From: an uncultured Flavobacteriaceae bacterium
GTDB lineage: Bacteria; Bacteroidota; Bacteroidia; Flavobacteriales; Flavobacteriaceae
Length of the DNA stretch: 9,658 nucleotides
Reading direction: 5' to 3'
Assembly (NCBI GenBank): GCA_938074515.1
Contig: CALJFV010000010.1
Coordinates: forward strand, 1-9,658
Shown here: positions 1 through 6,297 of the stretch, one piece after another
Layout: each line of letters starts with the position of its first letter
Numbering within the stretch: position 1 is the stretch's first letter
Position numbers and translations under genes: made by a program
The notes under the pieces: model-generated
What the model was told of the DNA's origin: nothing
The model's database searches: none
Seen by the model: the letters and a program-made list of their open reading frames with translations, nothing else

Positions 1-1
1 T

Positions 2-1018
2 ATGGCGGGCTTGGTCATTAAATTTCCAGAGCTTTTTGATTGGCCCATTGAGCCGTATTTGCAGAAAAATATTGGACTGGTACTGTTTCCTTGGCTTACC
101 CTATTGGCCGGGGTAATGAATCGCACGGCAAAAAAACACCTCATTGGAGCAGTGCTGATCTTTGCAGCGGCAGCCACTTATATCAATCTAATGGGGTCTT
201 CCATCTCAAACGATGTATTAATTCTTTTAGCCATCCACCTACCTATTTTTTATTGGTTTGTATACGGCTGGAGTCGTTTGGGGGCCTTGCACCGTGATGG
301 GGCCTCACGGCTTCAATTTTTGCGGCACAATGGAGACCTTTTAGTCCTCAGCGCAGTTTTGGGGGCGGCTGGACTGCTGACCATGCTCATGACCTTTGCC
401 TTGTACGAACTTATTGGAATAAAAATCACAGAGGTTCATGTGACTAACATCATCACTTGGGGCGCACCTGCGGTTCCGCTGACCGCAACATTCGTGCTTA
501 TCTTAAACCCTGATTTGGTGAAAAACATCTCACCCTTGGTGGCCAAAATTTTCACGCCACTCGTGCTGTTTGTTTTAGCCACGTTTACTTTGGGCTTGTT
601 GTTTACCCAGCAAACGGTCTATCAAGATCGCCAAGTGCTTTTGGTCCTGAACGGGGTGCTTATTGCGGTTATGGCACTAATACTTTTTTCCATCAGCGCG
701 TTATCCAAAGAGGGAACAAGCAACATCCAGTTAGGGCTTTTGTTTGTTTTATCAGCCATTTGCCTTTTGGATAACACCATTGCCCTGTCCTCCGTAACTT
801 GGCGTTTGCTCGAGATGGGGCTCACTCCCAATCGGACCGCTATTTTTGGAGCCAATGTGCTGATTTGGATTCATCTGTTCAAAGTGGCTTTGGCCCTTTG
901 GCAGACTTGGCGAAAAGCCGAATCAAAGGAGAAGGTAGAACAAGCTATAGCGGGGTATCTGCCAGTTTATGCGATCTGGTGTGCTGTGGTTTGTTTTGTT
1001 TTTCCATGGCTGTTTTAA
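2..1018 (+). CDS. Multi-pass membrane protein, DUF4153-like, probably 5'-truncated
   Basis: The visible 338 residues are mostly hydrophobic, with about nine or ten likely membrane helices (roughly residues 25-40, 47-63, 70-90, 112-136, 150-168, 180-203, 211-231, 242-262, 282-300 and 318-338). It is therefore an integral inner-membrane protein. No catalytic motif is visible. The stretch at residues 267-278, WRLLEMGLTPNR, followed by a hydrophobic helix resembles the C-terminal 'GLT-x-x-R' region of DUF4153 proteins, whose function is unknown; this assignment is from memory of the family pattern and is tentative. The first ATG lies at position 2, so the true start is probably upstream of the window and this is the C-terminal part of a longer protein. 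The stop codon lies 73 bp before the hydroxylase start. The two genes may be cotranscribed, but nothing ties their functions together. Confidence 0.6.
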   Translation: MAGLVIKFPELFDWPIEPYLQKNIGLVLFPWLTLLAGVMNRTAKKHLIGAVLIFAAAATYINLMGSSISNDVLILLAIHLPIFYWFVYGWSRLGALHRDGASRLQFLRHNGDLLVLSAVLGAAGLLTMLMTFALYELIGIKITEVHVTNIITWGAPAVPLTATFVLILNPDLVKNISPLVAKIFTPLVLFVLATFTLGLLFTQQTVYQDRQVLLVLNGVLIAVMALILFSISALSKEGTSNIQLGLLFVLSAICLLDNTIALSSVTWRLLEMGLTPNRTAIFGANVLIWIHLFKVALALWQTWRKAESKEKVEQAIAGYLPVYAIWCAVVCFVFPWLF

Positions 1019-1062
1019 TTCGTGAAACCCCTATCTTTATGGGAGAAAAACAAGAGGCTGAT

Positions 1063-1077
1063 TTAATTTTAAATTAA
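1063..1077 (+). promoter_or_regulatory. AT-rich perfect palindrome with possible -7 element before the hydroxylase gene
   Basis: TTAATTT-T-AAATTAA is a perfect 7+1+7 inverted repeat in the short gap before the hydroxylase gene. Within it, TAATTTTA (1064-1071) matches the Bacteroidota -7 consensus TAnnTTTG at seven of eight positions, about 20 bp before the ATG at 1092. No clear TTG-type -33 element lies at the expected spacing. It could be a weak promoter, a binding site for a dimeric regulator, or chance in AT-rich DNA. Confidence 0.25.
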
Positions 1078-1091
1078 AGCCAAACTGTTCT

Positions 1092-2876
1092 ATGAGGGAA
1101 CAAGGAAATCAAATCGAATTCAATGAGGTCACGGCAAAATTGCCGGAGAATTTGCACGCCTTTATTGTCAAGCAGCCATATAACGAGTACACGGCCCAAA
1201 ACCAAGCGGTATGGCGTTATGTGATGCGCCTGAATGTGGACTATTTAAAAAAAGTAGCCCATGAATCTTATATCGATGGTTTGCGGCTCACCGGGATTTC
1301 TATTGATGAGATTCCCTATATGGAAGGGATGAATCGCATCTTAAAGGACATTGGCTGGGCAGCAGTGGCTGTAGATGGATTCATTCCGCCAAATGCCTTT
1401 ATGGAGTTTCAGGCACACAATGTTTTGGTCATATCCTCAGACATCAGAACCATTGACCACGTGGGTTATACCCCTGCGCCGGACATCATTCACGAGGCAG
1501 CGGGACACGCTCCGATTATCGCAAACCCTGAATACGCTGAGTATTTACGGCGGTTTGGCGAGCTCGGAAGCAAGGCTATATCATCGCCTGACGACGATCG
1601 TATGTATGAGGCCATTCGCAAGCTTTCGATTTTAAAAGAAAATCCAAACTCGACCCAGGCCGAGGTTGATGCGGCTACAGCTGAGGTTGAGACCATTCAA
1701 AACGAGGTCGCTGAGCTCTCAGAAATGGCCAAAATCCGCAATTTGCATTGGTGGACCGTGGAGTATGGCTTGATCGGCAGTTTAGCAGCGCCAAAGATTT
1801 ATGGCGCAGGACTTTTGTCCTCAATCGAGGAGAGTAAAGACTGCCTTGATCCGTCAATTGAGAAAAGGCCCTACACTATTGAAGCGGCAGAGGTCAATTT
1901 TGATATTACTGCCGCCCAACCGCATCTTTATGTGACGCCAAACTTTGCTCATCTGAGTTTTGTTTTGGAAAAATTTGCCAACAAAATGGCCGTGCGCACC
2001 GGCGGCCTATCAGGGCTTCAAAAACTCATTAAATCTACAAAAATGGGCACGGTAGAATTGTCTACCGGAATCCAAATTTCAGGAGTTTTCACCAGGGCCA
2101 TCGAACATGAAGGCGCTCCTATTTACCTGCAAACTCTGGGTCCAACGGCCTTGGCCTCTCAAGGTCGCGAACTCATCGGACATGGAACTCATCAACACCG
2201 TGATGGTTTTGGTTCCCCTGTGGGCAAACTCGAAGGAACAAATTTGGCCATCGAAGACATGTCCCCCAGGGATTTAGAGGCCTATGGGATTGTGGAAGGA
2301 CAAATAGTGACCTTAAATTTTGAAGGAGGGGTTTGTGTAGAGGGGAAAATCGTCACGGGCAAAAGAGATATTCGCGGCAAAATTCAGCTGATCACCTTTA
2401 AAGAGTGCCGTGTGACTTATGGCGATGAGGTACTTTTTGATCCGAGCTGGGGCGTTTACGATATGGCGGTGGGCAAGAGCCTGGTTTCGGCTTTTGCGGG
2501 TCCAGCAGACGATAAATCCTTTAAGAACATCCATAAAAAATCTGATACAGTCACCCAAAAAATTATTTACAGTCCACAGGAACTGGCCTTACATCAAGAG
2601 TATGTTCTTTTAAAAACACTTCGTGAAACGTTTGAAAATGCGCCCGATGTTGGGGCATCAGTCACAGAGTTGACCCCAGCACTGAATGAATTTTGGCAGC
2701 GCACAAAAACTGCCTATCCACGGGAGTGGTTGCTATTTTTGGAGCTATTGGAGCTAATGTCAGTAACCAATCATGCCCAGGGCGATGAAGTTCGCACACA
2801 TTTAGAAGATTTATCTCAAGACAAAGCACTGACTGGCTTGATTAAAAACGGCTTAGCCTTGTTAGTAGGGTCTTAA
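1092..2876 (+). CDS. Pterin-dependent aromatic amino acid hydroxylase (phenylalanine 4-monooxygenase type) with long C-terminal extension
   Basis: This is an iron- and tetrahydropterin-dependent monooxygenase, most likely hydroxylating phenylalanine to tyrosine in the cytoplasm. The catalytic core lies at about residues 85-300. TPAPDIIHEAAGHAP holds His134 and His139, and WWTVEYGL holds Glu224; these are the 2-His-1-Glu iron ligands corresponding to His285, His290 and Glu330 of human phenylalanine hydroxylase. The nearby YVTPNFAHL segment also resembles the core. There is no N-terminal ACT regulatory domain. The ligands His139 and Glu224 are 85 residues apart, against 40 in the human enzyme, because of an inserted helical segment at about 161-212. 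Residues 300-594 form an extension absent from classical enzymes: a beta-rich part (320-470) with two similar motifs and a His-containing loop, GHGTHQHRDGFGSPVG, then a helical tail (495-594). Long enzymes of this kind are known to me from flavobacteria. Whether the substrate is Phe, Tyr or Trp cannot be decided from the sequence. There is no obvious ribosome binding site; the ATG at 1092 is the first in frame. Confidence 0.9.
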   Translation: MREQGNQIEFNEVTAKLPENLHAFIVKQPYNEYTAQNQAVWRYVMRLNVDYLKKVAHESYIDGLRLTGISIDEIPYMEGMNRILKDIGWAAVAVDGFIPPNAFMEFQAHNVLVISSDIRTIDHVGYTPAPDIIHEAAGHAPIIANPEYAEYLRRFGELGSKAISSPDDDRMYEAIRKLSILKENPNSTQAEVDAATAEVETIQNEVAELSEMAKIRNLHWWTVEYGLIGSLAAPKIYGAGLLSSIEESKDCLDPSIEKRPYTIEAAEVNFDITAAQPHLYVTPNFAHLSFVLEKFANKMAVRTGGLSGLQKLIKSTKMGTVELSTGIQISGVFTRAIEHEGAPIYLQTLGPTALASQGRELIGHGTHQHRDGFGSPVGKLEGTNLAIEDMSPRDLEAYGIVEGQIVTLNFEGGVCVEGKIVTGKRDIRGKIQLITFKECRVTYGDEVLFDPSWGVYDMAVGKSLVSAFAGPADDKSFKNIHKKSDTVTQKIIYSPQELALHQEYVLLKTLRETFENAPDVGASVTELTPALNEFWQRTKTAYPREWLLFLELLELMSVTNHAQGDEVRTHLEDLSQDKALTGLIKNGLALLVGS

Positions 2877-2881
2877 CAACT

Positions 2882-2894
2882 GCCAGTCACTGGC
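2882..2894. repeat. Perfect short palindrome GCCAGT-C-ACTGGC just after the hydroxylase stop
   Basis: This is a 6+1+6 perfect inverted repeat starting five bases after the hydroxylase stop codon. With a single central base the RNA could form only a four-pair stem with a five-base loop, and no T-run follows, so it is a poor intrinsic terminator. A protein-binding site or chance are the alternatives. Confidence 0.3.
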
Positions 2895-2930
2895 CTATTA
2901 TTGCGGTTAAGCCATGAGATTATTTAGTCA

Positions 2931-2948
2931 AAGGCCGAATGCGGTCTT
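2931..2948 (+). other. Stem-loop in the gap between hydroxylase and DoxX-like gene
   Basis: AAGGCCG-AATG-CGGTCTT can fold into seven base pairs (one G-U) around a four-base loop. It lacks a directly following T-run; the nearest T-run is at 2992-2998. It may stabilise the 3' end of the hydroxylase mRNA or lie in the leader of the next gene. The rest of the 155-bp gap (2877-3031) shows no ORF and no convincing promoter. Confidence 0.35.
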
Positions 2949-3031
2949 CTCAAGGCTGGCAAATGACAATCAAGGTCTAACACGCTTTCGGTTTTTTTGT
3001 GTAACTTCAAGATTCAATCAAATGCGTCATT

Positions 3032-3382
3032 ATGAACACAGACCTCCTTGCCAATAGCGCACAAATCATTATCGCCTGCTCCGTGCTTTTTGTATGGATA
3101 TTTAGATTCCATAATATAGAAAGCGAGTTCAATAATTTTGGCTATTCGATTTTATTCAGATCCTTTGTTGGGGTGGCCAAAATAGCCTTAGCGACCCTGA
3201 TGCTCACCGGACTGTGTTATGATGCGCTGTCCTTGCCAAGTACTGTTGGGATGGCTGTATTTATGCTCGGCGCTCAATATGCCCATGCCTCAGCAAATAG
3301 CGAATTCCGCCAAAGACTTCCTTCATTGATTTTCCTGGTGTTGTGTGGGTTCATCATCGCCCATTTATCTGGTTTGATTTAA
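3032..3382 (+). CDS. Small DoxX-like membrane protein
   Basis: This 116-residue protein has four predicted membrane helices (about 7-24, 43-62, 66-85 and 95-114) and short loops, so it is an inner-membrane protein. The central pattern, FVGVAKIALATLMLTGL followed by a helix with MLGAQYAHA and a final hydrophobic helix, resembles the DoxX_2 (DoxX-like) family of four-helix bundles: a K-I in the second helix and an A-x-x-x-H in the third. The family has no firm biochemical role; some relatives are linked to quinone or redox functions, and nothing here shows which. The length is normal for the family. The gene is monocistronic or weakly linked to its neighbours, lying 155 bp after the hydroxylase stop and 58 bp before the MORN-variant gene. 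The family call is from pattern memory; the presence of a gene is well supported. Confidence 0.6.
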   Translation: MNTDLLANSAQIIIACSVLFVWIFRFHNIESEFNNFGYSILFRSFVGVAKIALATLMLTGLCYDALSLPSTVGMAVFMLGAQYAHASANSEFRQRLPSLIFLVLCGFIIAHLSGLI

Positions 3383-3440
3383 CAAAGGACTCTGATTTAT
3401 TTCATTAACTTGCGCGTATAATTATCTGGCACTCTAAAAT

Positions 3441-3884
3441 ATGAATCATCAAATAAAGTTTCGGCCCTATTTATTGACGCTATTGGTATTGCTTTTTAGC
3501 GTTAACCTGCTGGCTCAAGACGCGAAAACCTATTTTCACAATCAAGTGGACGACTTAGCGATGCAAGAGGGTCAGGCCATTTTAAAATCAACAGGAGCGC
3601 CCATTACAGGCCGACTGATTACAAACTATGATAACGGCCAAATAAGGCTTGAAGGTCATTACGTAAACGGCCAAAAGCATGGCGCATTTCGTTGGTGGCA
3701 CCCTTCTGGTCAGTTGGGCTCTGAGGAGTTTTTTACCGCCAATATAAAGGAGGGAACAAGCCGAATGTGGTATGCCAATGGACAAATCAAGCAAGAGGGC
3801 AACTACAAAAATGGTGTACTTAAGGGGCGTATGAAATATTGGGAAAAGGACGGTTCGGTGCGCAAGATTTCAAAAGGCCAATAG
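3441..3884 (+). CDS. Secreted MORN-variant (YwqK-like) repeat protein
   Basis: The 147-residue product begins with a signal peptide: a basic start, a hydrophobic run LLTLLVLLFSVNLL, and likely cleavage near AQ-D at residues 25-27. It is therefore exported. Residues 65-134 hold about three repeats of roughly 24 residues, each with an N/S-G-Q core followed by an aromatic-rich beta hairpin: NGQIRLEGHYVNG at 65, SGQLGSEEFF at 89, and NGQIKQEGNYKNG at 113. This is the MORN_2 variant found in YwqK-like proteins, which are abundant in Bacteroidota and of unknown role; the repeats are thought to be structural. Automatic pipelines often label such proteins 'YwqK family antitoxin', but no toxin gene is adjacent and the protein is secreted, so that label is not supported here. 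A terminator follows at 3910-3939. Confidence 0.75.
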   Translation: MNHQIKFRPYLLTLLVLLFSVNLLAQDAKTYFHNQVDDLAMQEGQAILKSTGAPITGRLITNYDNGQIRLEGHYVNGQKHGAFRWWHPSGQLGSEEFFTANIKEGTSRMWYANGQIKQEGNYKNGVLKGRMKYWEKDGSVRKISKGQ

Positions 3885-3909
3885 TACCACCCCCATAAAA
3901 TACTGTTAA

Positions 3910-3939
3910 GGGCTTCCTATTTGGAGGCCCTTATTTTTT
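3910..3939 (+). terminator. Rho-independent terminator of the MORN-variant gene, overlapping the HAD gene tail
   Basis: The stem GGGCTTCC (3910-3917) pairs with GGAGGCCC (3923-3930) around the loop TATTT, followed by a T-rich tract, TTATTTTTT. In plus-strand RNA all eight pairs form, with one G-U. In minus-strand RNA the same position is a C-A mismatch, and the required T-run is also missing. The signal therefore serves plus-strand transcription. It includes the last codons and the stop of the converging HAD gene. Confidence 0.8.
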
Positions 3940-4609
3940 GAAGCTTATCAAAGTAAATCTCTGAAAAATCCTGAATCACATAGTCCGCCTGGGCGTAATC
4001 TTGGGCCTTTGAGTGCGGACTGTCAAAGGCAATAGCAAAAACGCCCGCGGCCTTGGCCGCGGCAATACCGTTTTCTGAATCTTCGATTACCACACAGTGT
4101 CTTCGGGGTATGCCAGCTGCCTCAGCGGCCTTTTCAAAAATCTCAGGATGTGGTTTAGAAGCAGCCAGGTCTGCACCTGAAAGCTTGGCTTTAAAATAAG
4201 GATCGAGTGCGAATCGCTTAAAAATGCGATTGATATTTTCCATCGATGCGGAAGACGCCAAAATTAGGGTGAGTCCATTTTTGTGGTAGTCTTCGATTAA
4301 GGATTGTACTCCTGGAATTAGATCAAAATCAGGGTCTTGATTAAATAAATTTTTAAAGTGATGCCGTTTTAAAGCGACTAATTCTTCTGGTGTTTTCTCC
4401 AGATTAAAGTGTTTACAGAGGGATTTACAAATCTCTAGCGTCGCCTGGCCAGTGAAAGAGGCGTAAAGCGCATGACTCACCTGAATACCGACTTGGTTAA
4501 ACATCAAATAATAAGCCTTATGATGCAGCGGTTCACTGTCTACAATAACACCATCCATATCAAAAAGTACGGCCTTTACAGGATTTGGAATAAGGTTTTT
4601 TGAAGTCAT
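3917..4609 (-). CDS. HAD superfamily (subfamily IA) phosphatase or phosphomutase
   Basis: This 230-residue cytosolic hydrolase belongs to the beta-phosphoglucomutase / phosphoglycolate phosphatase / YniC-like group. All four HAD motifs are present: motif I FDMDGVIVDSEP, with nucleophile Asp17 and acid/base Asp19; motif II ILAS (Ser119); motif III Lys152 in SKPHPEIF; and motif IV VIEDSENG (Glu176, Asp177), which binds Mg2+. A helical C1 cap lies between motif I and motif II, at about residues 25-95. The DSEP after motif I is more typical of sugar-phosphate phosphatases than of the mutase, but the substrate cannot be fixed. The length is typical. On the minus strand the gene lies downstream of the OmpA gene but after that gene's terminator, so it needs its own promoter in the 4610-4685 gap, where I see only weak candidates. 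It converges with the MORN-variant gene. Confidence 0.85.
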   Translation of the reverse strand: MTSKNLIPNPVKAVLFDMDGVIVDSEPLHHKAYYLMFNQVGIQVSHALYASFTGQATLEICKSLCKHFNLEKTPEELVALKRHHFKNLFNQDPDFDLIPGVQSLIEDYHKNGLTLILASSASMENINRIFKRFALDPYFKAKLSGADLAASKPHPEIFEKAAEAAGIPRRHCVVIEDSENGIAAAKAAGVFAIAFDSPHSKAQDYAQADYVIQDFSEIYFDKLQKIRASK

Positions 4610-4684
4610 GCTTAAGCTTGAAATTCAGAATTTATGGTACGCCAGCGTTTCAATGACGCGCTAAATCAGGGGTAAAGATAATCC

Positions 4685-4713
4685 AAACAAAAAACCCCGG
4701 ACGCAGTCCGGGG
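4685..4713 (-). terminator. Strong rho-independent terminator of the complete OmpA gene
   Basis: A perfect stem, CCCCGGAC (4695-4702) with GTCCGGGG (4706-4713), has the three-base loop GCA. Flanking AAA/TTT extend the pairing. Read on the minus strand the stem is followed by TTTTTTGTTT. It begins about 25 bp after the OmpA stop codon at 4739-4741 and separates that gene from the HAD gene. Confidence 0.9.
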
Positions 4714-4738
4714 TTTATCTTTTAAGCGCAATACTTAA

Positions 4739-6163
4739 TTATTCATTAACGCGAATCTCGACACGTCTGTTTTTGGCGCGACCTTCTGCAGTACTGTTGT
4801 CTGCAATTGGTTCATTTTCGCCGTATCCTTTGGCCGAAAGTCTGGCAGGATTGATGCCCTGTTTTGTAATGAGATATTGACGAACCACTTTCGCACGGGC
4901 CTCAGATAGGCCTTGGTTGAACGTAAAGGTGTCAATATTACAAGTGTGTCCAGCAATCTCCAAGTAAGTCGTTGGGTAAGCTTTGAGCACTTGAGCAATT
5001 TCATCTAAAATAGCTTTGGCTTCGTAGTTCAAGGCGCTGCTTCCTAGAGTGAACAAAATATCTGCTGTAGAGCTGTTGAGGTCTTCCACGACTTCTACGC
5101 TCATTTCTGGACAACCTCCATTAGCAACGGTACCAACTTCTTGAGGACAGGCATCATCTTTGTCGGCCACTCCGTCACCATCGGCATCAGGACACCCCCC
5201 TAGGTTAGGATCACCTGCTTCAGTAGGACACGCATCATCCTTATCGGCTACGCCATCCTTATCACGATCAGGGCATCCGCCTAATGCGACCGGTCCTTTT
5301 TTCTTAGGACACTCGTCCTTGCGGTCTTCTACACCATCCCCGTCTGTGTCGGGACAACCGTTAAATTCGGCCGAACCAGCAACCTCAGGACATTCATCTT
5401 TTGCGTCTTCAATTCCGTCGCCATCAGTATCAGGACAACCGTTAAATTCTTTTATACCTGGAACCATTGGACACTCATCTTCATCATCGTTGATGCCGTC
5501 TCCGTCGGTATCTTTACCGCCAAATTGGAAAATCAAACCAGCACTGTGTTGAAAGTGATCTTGGCTGTAGGTGTCATCAAGCCCTGATTTAAAGGTACTC
5601 ATGACATTAATCGCAAGGCGATCTTCCATAACCCAAAACTTAAATCCAACATTCGCGTTCAGGGTATTGAAACCTTTTGCATAACCATATTTGATCCAGC
5701 TGCGACCAGCCCCAAAACCAAGATAAGGATCGATCACCCAAGACTTATCCAATGCATCGGCGAAGCTGAAGTTTAAACTCGCGTCTAAGCCGTAATAACG
5801 GCCAGAGTCCGCCCCAAACCATTCACTGAACTCTACATCACCGAGTTTATCAATTTTATTGATACTACCAGCCACGTTTAAGCTAAGGCCACTAAATAAA
5901 TGACGTCCTACGGCTACGCGTGAAGCAGAGGGCATAAAGTTGTAGTGGTCTCCAAAGTTGAAGTATTCATTAATGAATGCTCCGTGAACGCGACCGGCTC
6001 CTATTGCTGGAAAAAGAGTTCCGGAGTCATACCCGACCGGATAAAAATCTACGGCATTGGTTCCAATTTCTATAGCCCACGGGTTTTGTCTGTCTTGTGC
6101 ATTAAGGCCGAAAACACCTGTGAACACAAATGCAGCGGCGAGGATAAGCGATTGAATTTTCAT
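4739..6163 (-). CDS. OmpA-family outer membrane protein with TSP3 repeats and peptidoglycan-binding domain
   Basis: This 474-residue protein anchors the outer membrane to the cell wall. In order it has a signal peptide (residues 1-22, cleavage after LNAQ or nearby); an N-terminal beta-barrel (about 25-215, alternating hydrophobic strands ending in LIFQFGG); five thrombospondin type 3 repeats of exactly 27 residues (218-352), each with a calcium-binding DxDxDGxxD motif and Cys pairs in DECP/GGCP; and an OmpA C-terminal domain (about 364-474) with the conserved LSEARAKVV and NRRVEI segments. Oddity: in the ligand loop the usual GHTD is GHTC, so the Asp that contacts diaminopimelate is Cys408, while the partner Arg423 is kept at the expected +15 spacing. 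The start is supported by the signal peptide and by a TAnnTTTG element just upstream. A strong terminator follows. The protein is a paralogue of the partial OmpA gene at the right edge. Confidence 0.93.
   Translation of the reverse strand: MKIQSLILAAAFVFTGVFGLNAQDRQNPWAIEIGTNAVDFYPVGYDSGTLFPAIGAGRVHGAFINEYFNFGDHYNFMPSASRVAVGRHLFSGLSLNVAGSINKIDKLGDVEFSEWFGADSGRYYGLDASLNFSFADALDKSWVIDPYLGFGAGRSWIKYGYAKGFNTLNANVGFKFWVMEDRLAINVMSTFKSGLDDTYSQDHFQHSAGLIFQFGGKDTDGDGINDDEDECPMVPGIKEFNGCPDTDGDGIEDAKDECPEVAGSAEFNGCPDTDGDGVEDRKDECPKKKGPVALGGCPDRDKDGVADKDDACPTEAGDPNLGGCPDADGDGVADKDDACPQEVGTVANGGCPEMSVEVVEDLNSSTADILFTLGSSALNYEAKAILDEIAQVLKAYPTTYLEIAGHTCNIDTFTFNQGLSEARAKVVRQYLITKQGINPARLSAKGYGENEPIADNSTAEGRAKNRRVEIRVNE
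5108..5512 (-). repeat. Five in-register 81-bp TSP3 coding repeats
   Basis: Five consecutive units of 27 codons encode residues 218-352 of the OmpA protein. Each starts D-x-D-x-D-G, has a CP near the middle and ends in GCP. The spacing is exact, without insertions or deletions between units. The DNA copies have diverged, so this is an old protein-level repeat more than a recent tandem duplication. The last two units are alike in ADKDDACP, and the first two in EFNGCPDTDGDG. Confidence 0.85.
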
Positions 6164-6178
6164 GAATTATATTTTTTG

Positions 6179-6186
6179 CAAAATTA
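6179..6186 (-). promoter_or_regulatory. Bacteroidota -7 promoter element of the OmpA gene
   Basis: TAATTTTG on the minus strand matches the Bacteroidota primary sigma -7 consensus TAnnTTTG exactly. It ends 15 bp before the ATG at 6163, implying a short leader of about 10 bases. No clear TTG-type -33 element is visible; the region 6205-6215 offers only TTTT. The surrounding 134-bp gap (6164-6297) is very AT-rich and shows no hairpin terminator for the nuclease gene, so read-through from it is possible. Confidence 0.55.
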
Positions 6187-6297
6187 GATGAATTTTCTAG
6201 AAATCCGATAAAACGCGCCTTTATTCGTTAAAATTTAAACTTAAATCAACATTATAGATGGAAAAACAACTAAATATAGACAAATCAAAAACTTAAT

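Noticed and set aside
799..1077. A 92-codon plus-strand ORF overlapping the end of the first membrane protein
   Set aside because: It is out of frame with a well-supported membrane protein and shows no coherent domain or start signal.
2978..3003. T-run TTTTTTT (2992-2998) as a terminator after the hydroxylase gene
   Set aside because: No GC-rich hairpin directly precedes it; the nearest stem-loop is more than 40 bases upstream.
3441..3884. Possible toxin-antitoxin locus because YwqK-like proteins are often labelled antitoxins
   Set aside because: No toxin-like ORF is adjacent, the protein has a signal peptide, and MORN-variant repeats are widespread in Bacteroidota surface proteins.
4626..4653. 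Possible HAD gene promoter on the minus strand (TTG at 4651-4653, TAAATTCTG at 4626-4634)
   Set aside because: The -7 match is only about six of eight and the 16-bp spacing is short; too weak to list as a feature.
5108..5512. Regular 81-bp repeat considered as a CRISPR or minisatellite array
   Set aside because: The units are diverged, in frame and encode TSP3 calcium-binding repeats; there are no identical repeats with unique spacers.
5160..5552. A 130-codon plus-strand ORF rich in Ser, Pro and Gly opposite the OmpA gene
   Set aside because: It lies antisense to the TSP3 repeats, and its repetitive Ser/Pro composition is the reverse complement of the Asp/Gly-rich repeat codons. It is a shadow ORF.
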